From assembly GCA_963832355.1 (NCBI GenBank), contig CAWHTX010000003.1:186001-250000 (forward strand): 64,000 nucleotides of DNA, written 5' to 3'. The stretch is from DATFVA01 sp963832355. Its GTDB lineage: Bacteria; Bacteroidota; Ignavibacteria; Ignavibacteriales; Ignavibacteriaceae. Of this stretch, positions 52,187-59,877 are shown piece after piece. Made by a program: the position numbers and the translations under genes. The notes below the pieces were generated by a model. That model did no database searches. It was not told where the DNA came from and saw only the letters and a program-made list of their open reading frames with translations. The stretch's first letter is position 1. The number at the start of each line of letters is the position of its first letter.

Positions 52187-52744
52187 ATGGCTGATTATAA
52201 GGTTTCGATGAGATATGCTACTTCACTGCTGGACCTTGCAGTGGAGAAAAGTATGATAGATATAATATCCGGAGACGTCGAGCTAATTTTATCTGCAATG
52301 GAACAGAGCAGGGAGCTAGCAAAAGCACTAAAAAACCCTGTTATAAAACCCGAGACAAAGATCTCTATCCTTGATGAAATCTTTAAATCAAAGGTGAATG
52401 CTGAGACCCTGCATTTTGTAAGGTTCCTGGTTAAAAAAGGAAGAGAAAATCTACTGCTGGAAATTGCGGAAAAGTTCCTGAAATTGAGGGATGAAAGAGC
52501 AGGAGTTGTTAGTGTAAATGTCAGAACAGCATTTGAATTGACTGATTCCCAGACTAATGAATTGAAGAATAAAATAGAAAAGATGCTGAGTAAAAAAGCA
52601 CGTCTTAATATTAAAATAGATCCCGATGTGGTGGGAGGATTCGTAGCCCAGGTTAATGATACGGTTTATGATGCTTCTGTTAAACACCAGTTGGAAACTT
52701 TAAAGCAGCAGCTGCTGAAAAGCGGCGGCGCTGCATTAAATTAA
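52187..52744 (+). CDS. atpH: ATP synthase subunit delta
   Basis: 185 aa, usual length. N-terminal six-helix domain (YKVSMRYATSLLDLAVEK) and the C-terminal signature region (ARLNIKIDPDVVGGFVAQV) are clear. It links the peripheral stalk to the F1 head. It starts 2 bases after atpF and lies 28 bases before atpA. Confidence 0.94.
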   Translation: MADYKVSMRYATSLLDLAVEKSMIDIISGDVELILSAMEQSRELAKALKNPVIKPETKISILDEIFKSKVNAETLHFVRFLVKKGRENLLLEIAEKFLKLRDERAGVVSVNVRTAFELTDSQTNELKNKIEKMLSKKARLNIKIDPDVVGGFVAQVNDTVYDASVKHQLETLKQQLLKSGGAALN

Positions 52745-52772
52745 TGTAGGAATTTTAGAAGGAACAATTAAA

Positions 52773-54323
52773 ATGGCTGAAGTAAGACCAGATGAAATAT
52801 CTGCCATATTAAGAAAACAGTTATCAGGTTTTGAGAGTGAGATTGATATTTATGATGTGGGTACCGTACTGCAGGTTGGTGATGGTATTGCGAGGGTATA
52901 CGGCCTGACTAATGTTATGGCGAGTGAACTTGTAGAGTTCCCTAATGATGTTTTTGGAATGGTGCTTAACCTTGAAGAAGACAGCGTTGGATGCGTGCTG
53001 TTCGGCGAGTCAACCCTGGTAAAAGAAGGTGATACGGTTAAAAGAACAAAACGTGTTGCTTCCTTACCTGTCGGTGATGAAATGCTCGGAAGAGTCATAA
53101 CTCCTCTTGGTGTTCCTGTTGACGGTAAAGGTCCTGTAAATGCAAAAGAGTACCTGCCTATCGAAAGGAAAGCTCTTGGCGTAATTCAGCGTCAGCCTGT
53201 AAAAGAACCGCTTCAGACAGGTATTGCTGCTATTGATGCTATGATACCTATCGGCCGGGGCCAGAGAGAGTTAATTATCGGCGATCGACAGACAGGAAAA
53301 ACAGCTGTTGCCGTGGATGCTATTATAAATCAGAAGTATACACATACAGAAGAAGCAAAGAACCTTGGAATTAAACCTGTTTACTGTATTTATGTTGCTG
53401 TAGGCCAGAAGAGTTCAACCATCGCACAGGTGGTTGCTAAACTGAATGAACAGGGCGCAATGCAATATACTACAGTGATCGCTGCTGCTGCTTCTGAACC
53501 GGCTCCTCTTCAGTTTATTGCTCCTTATGCTGGTGCGTCACTTGGAGAATTCTTCAGGGATAACGGACGTCATGCTCTTGTTATATATGATGATCTTTCA
53601 AAACAGGCGGCTGCATATCGTGAACTTTCTCTTCTTCTGAGAAGACCTCCTGGACGAGAAGCATATCCCGGCGACGTTTTTTACCTTCACTCAAGACTTC
53701 TTGAGAGAGCATCCAAACTGAATGATGATCTCGGCGGAGGAAGTCTTACCGCGCTCCCTATTATTGAAACTCAGCAGGGTGACGTTTCGGCGTATATTCC
53801 TACTAACGTAATTTCGATTACTGACGGCCAGATATACCTGGAATCTAACTTGTTTAATGCCGGTGTAAGACCCGCTATTAACGTGGGTATATCGGTATCC
53901 CGTGTGGGCGGTAACGCACAAATAAAGGCGATGAAAAAAGTTGCCGGTACCTTGAAGCTTGAACTCGCTCAGTATCGCGAACTTGAAGCTTTTGCAAAGT
54001 TTGGTTCAGATCTCGATAAATCTACACAGAGAACACTTGCACGCGGTTCCAGACTGGTAGAACTTCTGAAACAGGGACAGTATTCACCTGTCCCGATTGA
54101 ACGCCAGGTTGTTAGTATCTTCCTCGGCACAAACGGCTACCTTGATGATATACCGGTTTCTGATATTAAGAGATTTGAAAAAGAAATACTGGAATTTATT
54201 GAGGTTAAATATAACCAGGTTTTTGAGGCTATTAAGAAAGAGAAACAGCTTTCTGATTCAACTACAGAGGATCTCAAAAAAGCTGCTGATGAATTTAAGG
54301 CAGTATTTAAAACAAACGTTTAA
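52773..54323 (+). CDS. atpA: ATP synthase F1 subunit alpha
   Basis: 516 aa, normal. N-terminal beta-barrel (ISAILRKQLSGFESEI), Walker A GDRQTGKTAVAVDAII, the ATP-binding and arginine-finger region ISVSRVGGNAQIKAMKKV, and the helical C-terminal domain with LAQYRELEAFAKFGSDLDK. Alpha carries the non-catalytic nucleotide sites. Its beta partner is absent from the window. 2 bases before atpG. Confidence 0.97.
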   Translation: MAEVRPDEISAILRKQLSGFESEIDIYDVGTVLQVGDGIARVYGLTNVMASELVEFPNDVFGMVLNLEEDSVGCVLFGESTLVKEGDTVKRTKRVASLPVGDEMLGRVITPLGVPVDGKGPVNAKEYLPIERKALGVIQRQPVKEPLQTGIAAIDAMIPIGRGQRELIIGDRQTGKTAVAVDAIINQKYTHTEEAKNLGIKPVYCIYVAVGQKSSTIAQVVAKLNEQGAMQYTTVIAAAASEPAPLQFIAPYAGASLGEFFRDNGRHALVIYDDLSKQAAAYRELSLLLRRPPGREAYPGDVFYLHSRLLERASKLNDDLGGGSLTALPIIETQQGDVSAYIPTNVISITDGQIYLESNLFNAGVRPAINVGISVSRVGGNAQIKAMKKVAGTLKLELAQYRELEAFAKFGSDLDKSTQRTLARGSRLVELLKQGQYSPVPIERQVVSIFLGTNGYLDDIPVSDIKRFEKEILEFIEVKYNQVFEAIKKEKQLSDSTTEDLKKAADEFKAVFKTNV

Positions 54324-54325
54324 AA

Positions 54326-55210
54326 ATGGCTACATTACGTGACATAAAAAACAGGATCAAAGGCGTCCAGAATACCCAGCAGATCACCAAAGCAATGAAA
54401 ATGGTTGCTGCTGCAAAACTCCGGCGGGCTCAGGAAAATATTATAAACGCCAGGCCATACGCAAGGAAAATTGCGGAGATGCTTTCTCATCTTGTTACTG
54501 ATGAAGATATAGCAGGTAACCCCTTTATTCAACAGAGAGAAATTAAAAATATAGGGATTGTAATAGTTACGGCCGACAGGGGATTGTGCGGTGCTTTCAA
54601 TACTAATATTATCAGAGAAACCTCAAGAATAATTAATGAGGAATATGCAGGCAGTCCGATCAAAACTCATCTCTTCTGTGTTGGCAAAAAGGGTTTTGAA
54701 TTTTTCTCTAAAAGAGATTATGAGGTAGCCGGAAAAAAAACCGGTCTTTTCTCCTCCCTGGCATACGAAGACGCCCTTAATATCACAAGCGAACTTATAG
54801 AAGTTTTTCTTAACGGTACCTTTGATAAAATCATAATCGTTTATAACGAGTTCAAATCAATTATTCAGCAGAAAATTATTACCGAACAATTTCTGCCGAT
54901 CCCGATCGCAAAGGATTCTGAAGAAGAAAGGAAAAATCAACCAAATTATATTTTTGAACCTGATCAGAAAGGAATCTTCAATTATCTTCTTCCTAAACAT
55001 TTAAAAGCCCAGATGTGGCGTATCCTCCTCGAATCGAATGCTGCCGAGTTAGGTGCTAAAATGACCGCAATGGATAATGCAACGACAAACGCTAAAGAGC
55101 TTATAAGAACACTTCAGGTTAAGTATAACAAGGAAAGACAGGCAGCCATCACTAAAGAGATCCTTGAAATCGTCTCCGGAGCAAATGCATTAAAAGAAAG
55201 TCATTCTTAG
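54326..55210 (+). CDS. atpG: ATP synthase F1 subunit gamma
   Basis: 294 aa rotor shaft. N-terminal LRDIKNRIKGVQNTQQITKA followed by MKMVAAAKLRRAQ, the central TADRGLCGAFNTNI Rossmann-like core, and the C-terminal ESNAAELGAKMTAMDNATTN coiled coil are all diagnostic. It is the last atp gene; where atpD and atpC usually follow, ffh stands instead after 42 bases. Confidence 0.97.
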   Translation: MATLRDIKNRIKGVQNTQQITKAMKMVAAAKLRRAQENIINARPYARKIAEMLSHLVTDEDIAGNPFIQQREIKNIGIVIVTADRGLCGAFNTNIIRETSRIINEEYAGSPIKTHLFCVGKKGFEFFSKRDYEVAGKKTGLFSSLAYEDALNITSELIEVFLNGTFDKIIIVYNEFKSIIQQKIITEQFLPIPIAKDSEEERKNQPNYIFEPDQKGIFNYLLPKHLKAQMWRILLESNAAELGAKMTAMDNATTNAKELIRTLQVKYNKERQAAITKEILEIVSGANALKESHS

Positions 55211-55252
55211 TTAGAGTAAGAGAGCGAAAGATTTATAAAGTACTGAGACACT

Positions 55253-56578
55253 ATGTTTGAAGACCTTCAGCAAAAGTTAGAAACTTCCCTTAAAAAAATA
55301 AGGGGACAAGGAAAATTAACTGAAAAGAATATTTCCGATACACTGAGGGAAGTCCGCAGAGTTCTGCTGGATGCTGACGTTAATTACCATGTTGCAAAAG
55401 GATTTATTGAGAATGTTTCTCAAAAGGCGCTTGGTAAGGAAGTCATCAATTCCATTACGCCGGGACAGTTAATCACTAAAATTATTCACGATGAACTAAC
55501 TGATCTGCTTGGAAGCAGCAGCGCAGAATTAAAACTTAACGGGTCAGGAATTACTGTTATCCTTGTGGTTGGCCTTCAGGGATCCGGTAAAACTACTTTT
55601 ACCGGTAAGCTGGCTAAAAGGCTTAAAGAAAAGAATCGCAGAGTGATCCTTGCTGCAGCTGATGTTTACAGACCTGCTGCAATCGAACAGTTAAAAACAC
55701 TTGGAGACCAGATCGGGGTTCCGGTGTTTTCACTTGATGAAAAGAATGCAAAAAAGACAGCTGTTGATGCTCTCAGTTTTGCAAAAGAAAAAAATTATGA
55801 TACATTAATCGTTGATACTGCCGGCCGTCTTCATGTAGATGAGGAAATGATGACGGAAGTGGCTGACATAAAAAATCTGGTAAAACCGACTGAAACCTTA
55901 TTTGTTGTCGATTCGATGACCGGGCAGGATGCAGTAAATTCTGCTAAGGCGTTTAATGAAAAAGTAAATTTTGATGGTATTGTTCTTACAAAATTAGATG
56001 GAGATGCACGGGGCGGTGCGGCCCTTTCAATAAGGCAGGTAGTAGGAAAACCGATTAAATTCATCAGTAATGGTGAGAAATTAACAGATCTTGAGATTTT
56101 CTTCCCTGACAGGCTTGCTTCACGGATTTTAGGCCGGGGAGACGTTGTTTCACTTGTAGAAAAGGCCCAGCAGAGCTTTGATGAGAGTGAAGCAGAGCGC
56201 CTGGAAGAGAAATTAAAGAAAAATAAATTTGATTTTGACGATTTTCTTAAGCAAATTAAAGCAATTAAGAAAATGGGTTCTTTATCTTCTCTGTTGGGAA
56301 TGATTCCGGGACTCGGTTCTCAAATTAAGAATGCCAATATTGACGATAAAGCACTCGTAAAAGTTGAGGCGATAATCCAGTCGATGACGCTTGAGGAACG
56401 TACAACTCCAAAGATATTGAACGGTAACAGGCGGAAGAGGATTGCACGCGGAAGCGGTACAACAATACAGGATGTAAATCGTCTTGTTAAACAATTTGCA
56501 GAAATGCAGAAGATGATGGGCCAAATGGCAAGAAAAGGATTCGGAGGCGCGTCATCTTTGAAAAATTTAAAATTCTAA
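55253..56578 (+). CDS. ffh: Signal recognition particle protein Ffh
   Basis: 441 aa. N domain (residues 1-85), G domain with GLQGSGKTTFTGKLAKRL (G1), DVYRPAAIEQL, DTAGRLHVDEEMM and TKLDGDARGGAALS (G4/G5), and the Met-rich M domain with MGSLSSLLGMIPGLGSQIKN and RRKRIARGSG for 4.5S RNA binding. It targets nascent membrane proteins to FtsY. No SRP RNA gene is visible in the window. rpsP follows 31 bases on. Confidence 0.97.
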   Translation: MFEDLQQKLETSLKKIRGQGKLTEKNISDTLREVRRVLLDADVNYHVAKGFIENVSQKALGKEVINSITPGQLITKIIHDELTDLLGSSSAELKLNGSGITVILVVGLQGSGKTTFTGKLAKRLKEKNRRVILAAADVYRPAAIEQLKTLGDQIGVPVFSLDEKNAKKTAVDALSFAKEKNYDTLIVDTAGRLHVDEEMMTEVADIKNLVKPTETLFVVDSMTGQDAVNSAKAFNEKVNFDGIVLTKLDGDARGGAALSIRQVVGKPIKFISNGEKLTDLEIFFPDRLASRILGRGDVVSLVEKAQQSFDESEAERLEEKLKKNKFDFDDFLKQIKAIKKMGSLSSLLGMIPGLGSQIKNANIDDKALVKVEAIIQSMTLEERTTPKILNGNRRKRIARGSGTTIQDVNRLVKQFAEMQKMMGQMARKGFGGASSLKNLKF

Positions 56579-56609
56579 AGAAAAGTGACTAATTCAGGAG
56601 GTTAAAAAC

Positions 56610-57128
56610 TTGGCAGTTAAGTTAAGATTAAGACGTATGGGAAAGAAAAAACAACCGATATATAAGGTTGTTGCCGCAGATTCAAGGTCCCCGAGAGATG
56701 GAAAATTCCTGGAATCTCTGGGCTTATATAATCCATTAACAAATCCTCATACAGTCGATATAAAAGAAGACAGAGTATTATACTGGCTTGATAAAGGTGC
56801 TCAACCTACAGATACAGTGAAAAGTTTGTTAAGACAGAGAGGTATAACTCTTAAAAGAGAATTAATCCGTAAAGGTCTTTCTGAAGATAAGATTCAGTCT
56901 GAACTGGAACAGTGGACCAAATTGCAGGAAGCGAAACAGACAAGCAGAAGTCGTGGAAAGAAAGCTAAGGTGAAGACGGAAGAAGCAAGTGAGGAAACCA
57001 ATACTGCAATGTCCGAAGGTGAAAGTGTTGCTCCGGAAAAGAACACGGAAAAGGAAGTTGAAACTGAAAAAAGTACGGCAGAAGTAAAGGGCGCTGCTTC
57101 TGAAGAGAACACTGAGGAAAAAGAATAA
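56610..57128 (+). CDS. rpsP: 30S ribosomal protein S16 with long acidic C-terminal extension
   Basis: 172 aa, about twice the usual S16. The first 80 or so residues are canonical (AVKLRLRRMGKKKQPIYKVV, ADSRSPRDGKFLESLGLYNP, ALYWL-type 'VLYWLDKGAQPTDTV'). From about residue 110 a Lys-rich (SRGKKAKVK) and then very Glu/Thr/Ser-rich tail of about 60 residues follows. Extended S16 proteins with such tails are known in Bacteroidota. TTG start with strong CAGGAGG upstream. It heads the rpsP-khpA-rimM-trmD-rplS operon. Confidence 0.95.
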   Translation: MAVKLRLRRMGKKKQPIYKVVAADSRSPRDGKFLESLGLYNPLTNPHTVDIKEDRVLYWLDKGAQPTDTVKSLLRQRGITLKRELIRKGLSEDKIQSELEQWTKLQEAKQTSRSRGKKAKVKTEEASEETNTAMSEGESVAPEKNTEKEVETEKSTAEVKGAASEENTEEKE

Positions 57129-57200
57129 TCTTTAACTGAAGTATCTCAACTGTACGTTATTTCATAAGCTCCCGTGCTTTAATATAGGAGGCTTCTTTCT

Positions 57201-57434
57201 ATGAAAGAATTCATCGAATATATCGCAAAACACCTGGTCGATAACCCGGAAAATGTCTCTATTGACGAGAAAGCTCCGGAAGAGAATAAAGTTGTACTAT
57301 CTCTGAAAGTCCAGGCGGAAGATGTTGGTAAAGTGATAGGGAAACAGGGCAAAACAGCCCAGGCAATGAGAACACTCCTTACTGCTATTGCTGCCAAGGA
57401 AGGTAAGAGAGCGATTCTTGAAATCCTTGATTAG
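57201..57434 (+). CDS. khpA: KH-domain RNA-binding protein KhpA
   Basis: 77 aa single KH domain of the YlqC/KhpA family. FIEYIAKHLVDNPE opens it, and the RNA-binding GxxG loop is GKVIGKQGKTAQAM; the end AIAAKEGKRAILEIL matches. KhpA binds RNA broadly and influences cell division and elongation in Gram-positives. Position between rpsP and rimM is the standard gene order. TAGGAGG precedes the ATG. The 72-base spacer from rpsP shows no terminator. Confidence 0.93.
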   Translation: MKEFIEYIAKHLVDNPENVSIDEKAPEENKVVLSLKVQAEDVGKVIGKQGKTAQAMRTLLTAIAAKEGKRAILEILD

Positions 57435-57445
57435 TTCTCTGTCAG

Positions 57446-57961
57446 GTGAGTGAATTTTTATTGGTCGCCAGGATAACTTCAGTTGCTGATAAAAAGGGTT
57501 TTGTGAAGATTTATTCTTACTCCGATTTTCCTGAGCGATTTTTTTCACTCAACGAGGTGTATATAGATTTCTTTGATAGTAAAAAGAAGTTTATAGTTGA
57601 AGAAGTTAAAAAAATTAAGAATGATTTCTTTTTAAAGTTCAGAAATTTTGATTCTGCGAATGATACCAGGATTTTGCTTGATAAAGAGATCTTTGTTAAT
57701 GAAAAAGATGCGGTGAAGCTGCCTGAAAAAGTGTTTTTTGTCCATGACCTTCTGGATAGTAAAGTTTTCAGGAATGAGAAGTTATTTGGAATAATTAAGG
57801 ATGTTTTGTCATATCCCGCGAATGATGTTTACGTTATAGAAGATGTTAACGGCGGGGAGGTCCTTTTACCGGCCTTATCAGAACTCATTGAAAGTTTTGA
57901 TCCTGAAAATAAAGTTATGATTCTGAAGCCGGGAGGAAGTTTCTATGAAGATGAGGATTGA
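57446..57961 (+). CDS. rimM: Ribosome maturation factor RimM
   Basis: 171 aa: an N-terminal RimM beta-barrel (FLLVARITSVADKKGFVKIY) and a C-terminal PRC-barrel (FGIIKDVLSYPANDVYVIED; EVLLPALSELIESFDPENK). It helps assemble the 30S head and binds S19. GTG start 11 bases after khpA; the stop overlaps trmD by 17 bases, so the pair is translationally coupled. The sequence is divergent at the N-terminus but its place settles the identity. Confidence 0.9.
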   Translation: MSEFLLVARITSVADKKGFVKIYSYSDFPERFFSLNEVYIDFFDSKKKFIVEEVKKIKNDFFLKFRNFDSANDTRILLDKEIFVNEKDAVKLPEKVFFVHDLLDSKVFRNEKLFGIIKDVLSYPANDVYVIEDVNGGEVLLPALSELIESFDPENKVMILKPGGSFYEDED

Positions 57962-58625
57962 CATAATCTCTGCCGTACCCGAAATTTTTAAGGGTCCTCT
58001 TGAAACAAGTATCCTTAAAAGGGCACAGAATAAAAAGAAGGTCGAGATATTTGTTCATAACCTCAGAGATTATGCTTTTAATAAGCATAAACAGATTGAT
58101 GATAAACCGTTCGGCGGAGGCGCCGGAATGGTTCTTAAGCCCGAACCGTTCTTTGAGTGTATTGAAAAACTGCAGAAGGACCTGAAATATGATCATGTAA
58201 TATTCACCTCTCCACGGGGCAGAATATTTGATCAGAAATCCGCAAACAGGCTGTCGTTGGCAAAAAACCTTATGATTGTTGCAGGGCATTATAAAGACAT
58301 TGATGACCGCGTAAGGGAAAAATTCGCAACAGAAGAAATATCTGTCGGGAATTTTGTTCTTACAGGCGGTGAACTTCCTGCTCTAATGATAGTTGATGCA
58401 GTAATACGCCTGATTCCCGGAGTTCTAAATGACAGTGAATCGGCCCTGAATGATTCATTCCAGGATGGTGAAAAGATTGAAGCACCGTCTTTTACCAGAC
58501 CGGCAGAATATCGGGGAATGAAGGTTCCGGAAGTTCTGCTCTCAGGAAATGATAAGGAGATTAGAAACTGGAAAGAGGAACAGTCAAAAATTTTAACTGA
58601 GAAGTGGAAAAATTTTAATAATTAG
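57945..58625 (+). CDS. trmD: tRNA (guanine-N1-)-methyltransferase TrmD
   Basis: 226 aa, normal length. Trefoil-knot SPOUT enzyme that makes m1G37 in tRNAs. DDKPFGGGAGMVLKPEPF, GHYKDIDDRVREKFATEEIS, VGNFVLTGGELPALMIVDAV, RLIPGVLNDSESALNDSFQD and YRGMKVPEVLLSGND are all present. The ATG at 57945 has GGAGG 9 bases upstream; a second ATG 6 bases on is possible. It overlaps rimM and precedes rplS by 11 bases. Confidence 0.96.
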   Translation: MKMRIDIISAVPEIFKGPLETSILKRAQNKKKVEIFVHNLRDYAFNKHKQIDDKPFGGGAGMVLKPEPFFECIEKLQKDLKYDHVIFTSPRGRIFDQKSANRLSLAKNLMIVAGHYKDIDDRVREKFATEEISVGNFVLTGGELPALMIVDAVIRLIPGVLNDSESALNDSFQDGEKIEAPSFTRPAEYRGMKVPEVLLSGNDKEIRNWKEEQSKILTEKWKNFNN

Positions 58626-58636
58626 CGGAGAAACAA

Positions 58637-58981
58637 ATGATTGATGTAAATAACATATTGCCAGAACAAAATAAAACCGACTTCCCAAAATTCACCTCCG
58701 GTGATCATGTACGTGTTCACGTGCGTGTTGTTGAAGGTGATAAAGAAAGAATTCAGCCTTTTGAAGGTGATGTGATCAGTATACGCGGTGCAGGTGCCAG
58801 TAAAACATTCACTGTTAGGAAAATATCCAGCGGTGTTGGAGTTGAAAGAATATTCCCTTATAACTCCCCTAAGATCGCTAAAATCGAACTGCTTAAGCAG
58901 GGTGATGTCAGAAGAGCTAAACTTTATTACCTCAGGAAACTTTCCGGTAAGGCCGCCAGAATAAAATCTAAAGAATCCTGA
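58637..58981 (+). CDS. rplS: 50S ribosomal protein L19
   Basis: 114 aa, normal. FTSGDHVRVHVRVVEGDKER, IQPFEGDVISIRGAGASKTF, TVRKISSGVGVERIFPYNSP and KLYYLRKLSGKAARI are canonical. It lies at the 30S-50S interface. Last gene before a strong terminator. Confidence 0.97.
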   Translation: MIDVNNILPEQNKTDFPKFTSGDHVRVHVRVVEGDKERIQPFEGDVISIRGAGASKTFTVRKISSGVGVERIFPYNSPKIAKIELLKQGDVRRAKLYYLRKLSGKAARIKSKES

Positions 58982-59000
58982 TTAAAGACATTTTATATAC

Positions 59001-59028
59001 GGCCCCGTTTGCGCGGGGCTTTTTCTTT
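59001..59028 (+). terminator. Rho-independent terminator after rplS
   Basis: GCCCCG (59002-59007) pairs with CGGGGC (59014-59019), followed by TTTTTCTTTT. It ends the ffh/rpsP-to-rplS transcript. Confidence 0.93.
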
Positions 59029-59034
59029 TAAATT

Positions 59035-59799
59035 ATGAATATACTGTTTCCTGAAAATATCTTTACTTCGATGATTGCTCTGACCCTGCCTGAAAATTTA
59101 AGACAGAGTCTCAGCTTTCACCCGGCCTCATCAATAAGTGCCGCGATTGAAAACGATAAGACGGCTGCTGCATTGATTCCGGCTATGGATATTGTTAATC
59201 ACAGGGAACTCTTCGTATCACGAAAATTCGGAATTTCGTACGAAGGGTCTCTTTGTAATTCCTATATCTATTTTGCGGATGACAGATCGATGAATTCACT
59301 CAAAGTTACGGGTAATGTATCTTCATCGGAAGTTGTGTTAAGCAGAATCTTATTTAAAGAGATGTATAACTCAGATATTGAAGTGGCTCTTTCATCTTCA
59401 CTTAACCGGGATAACAGTAATCTTGTTATTGCCGGCAACCAAAATTTTTATGATGATAATGTTTTTGACGGGATCAGCTTTTCGGAAGAAATGATCGAGC
59501 TGCTCTCCCTGCCTTATGTTAATTTTGTCCTTTCTTCAACTGATGAGGACCTGGTAAAAGAACTGGAACCGATTCTGCTTGAGAAGATACCTGGAGTGTA
59601 TGAAAATTTTGATAATCTCGAAAAGTATTTCTCGTTTTCCGAAAAAACTCGCAAGTATATCAAACAGAATATATCCTCTCTTGTTCTTGAATTTGATGAT
59701 CAGGATATTGAAGCACTTACCCAGCAGATCATGCTTCCTTATTTTCATGGAATGGTGAAAGAAATTGTTGAACCTAAGTTTACACCAGGAGCAGGGTGA
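59035..59799 (+). CDS. Uncharacterised protein with MqnA-like periplasmic-binding fold (tentative)
   Basis: 254 aa, no signal peptide. The N-terminal segment (HPASSISAAIENDKTAAALI, PAMDIVNHRELFV, GISYEGSLCNSYIYF) follows the pattern of MqnA/MqnD-type menaquinone-route enzymes ('s...l..g.ld.aLIP...y....... gI...G.v.S..lfs'), which have a solute-binding fold. The second half (about 120-254) is divergent. I infer a distant relative, not chorismate dehydratase itself. It starts just 7 bases after the rplS terminator T-run and is convergent with serA2. A GTG overlapping its stop could open a 19-codon frame that ends in the following terminator; I do not call it a gene. Confidence 0.5.
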   Translation: MNILFPENIFTSMIALTLPENLRQSLSFHPASSISAAIENDKTAAALIPAMDIVNHRELFVSRKFGISYEGSLCNSYIYFADDRSMNSLKVTGNVSSSEVVLSRILFKEMYNSDIEVALSSSLNRDNSNLVIAGNQNFYDDNVFDGISFSEEMIELLSLPYVNFVLSSTDEDLVKELEPILLEKIPGVYENFDNLEKYFSFSEKTRKYIKQNISSLVLEFDDQDIEALTQQIMLPYFHGMVKEIVEPKFTPGAG

Positions 59800-59834
59800 T
59801 TAAGGAGAAAGATTATAAAGAAATGATTGAAGAG

Positions 59835-59872
59835 AAAAAGGCTGCCATAAAATAGATTATGACAGCCTTTTT
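59835..59872. terminator. Bidirectional Rho-independent terminator
   Basis: AAAAAGGCTG (59835-59844) pairs with CAGCCTTTTT (59863-59872), and CATAA with TTATG extend the stem past one mismatch around a 6-base loop. Poly-A on one side and poly-T on the other make it work on both strands, as expected between the convergent MqnA-like gene and serA2. Confidence 0.92.
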
Positions 59873-59877
59873 AATTA

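Noticed and set aside
59796..59855. 19-codon GTG-started frame after the MqnA-like gene
   Set aside because: It overlaps the terminator stem and has no other support.
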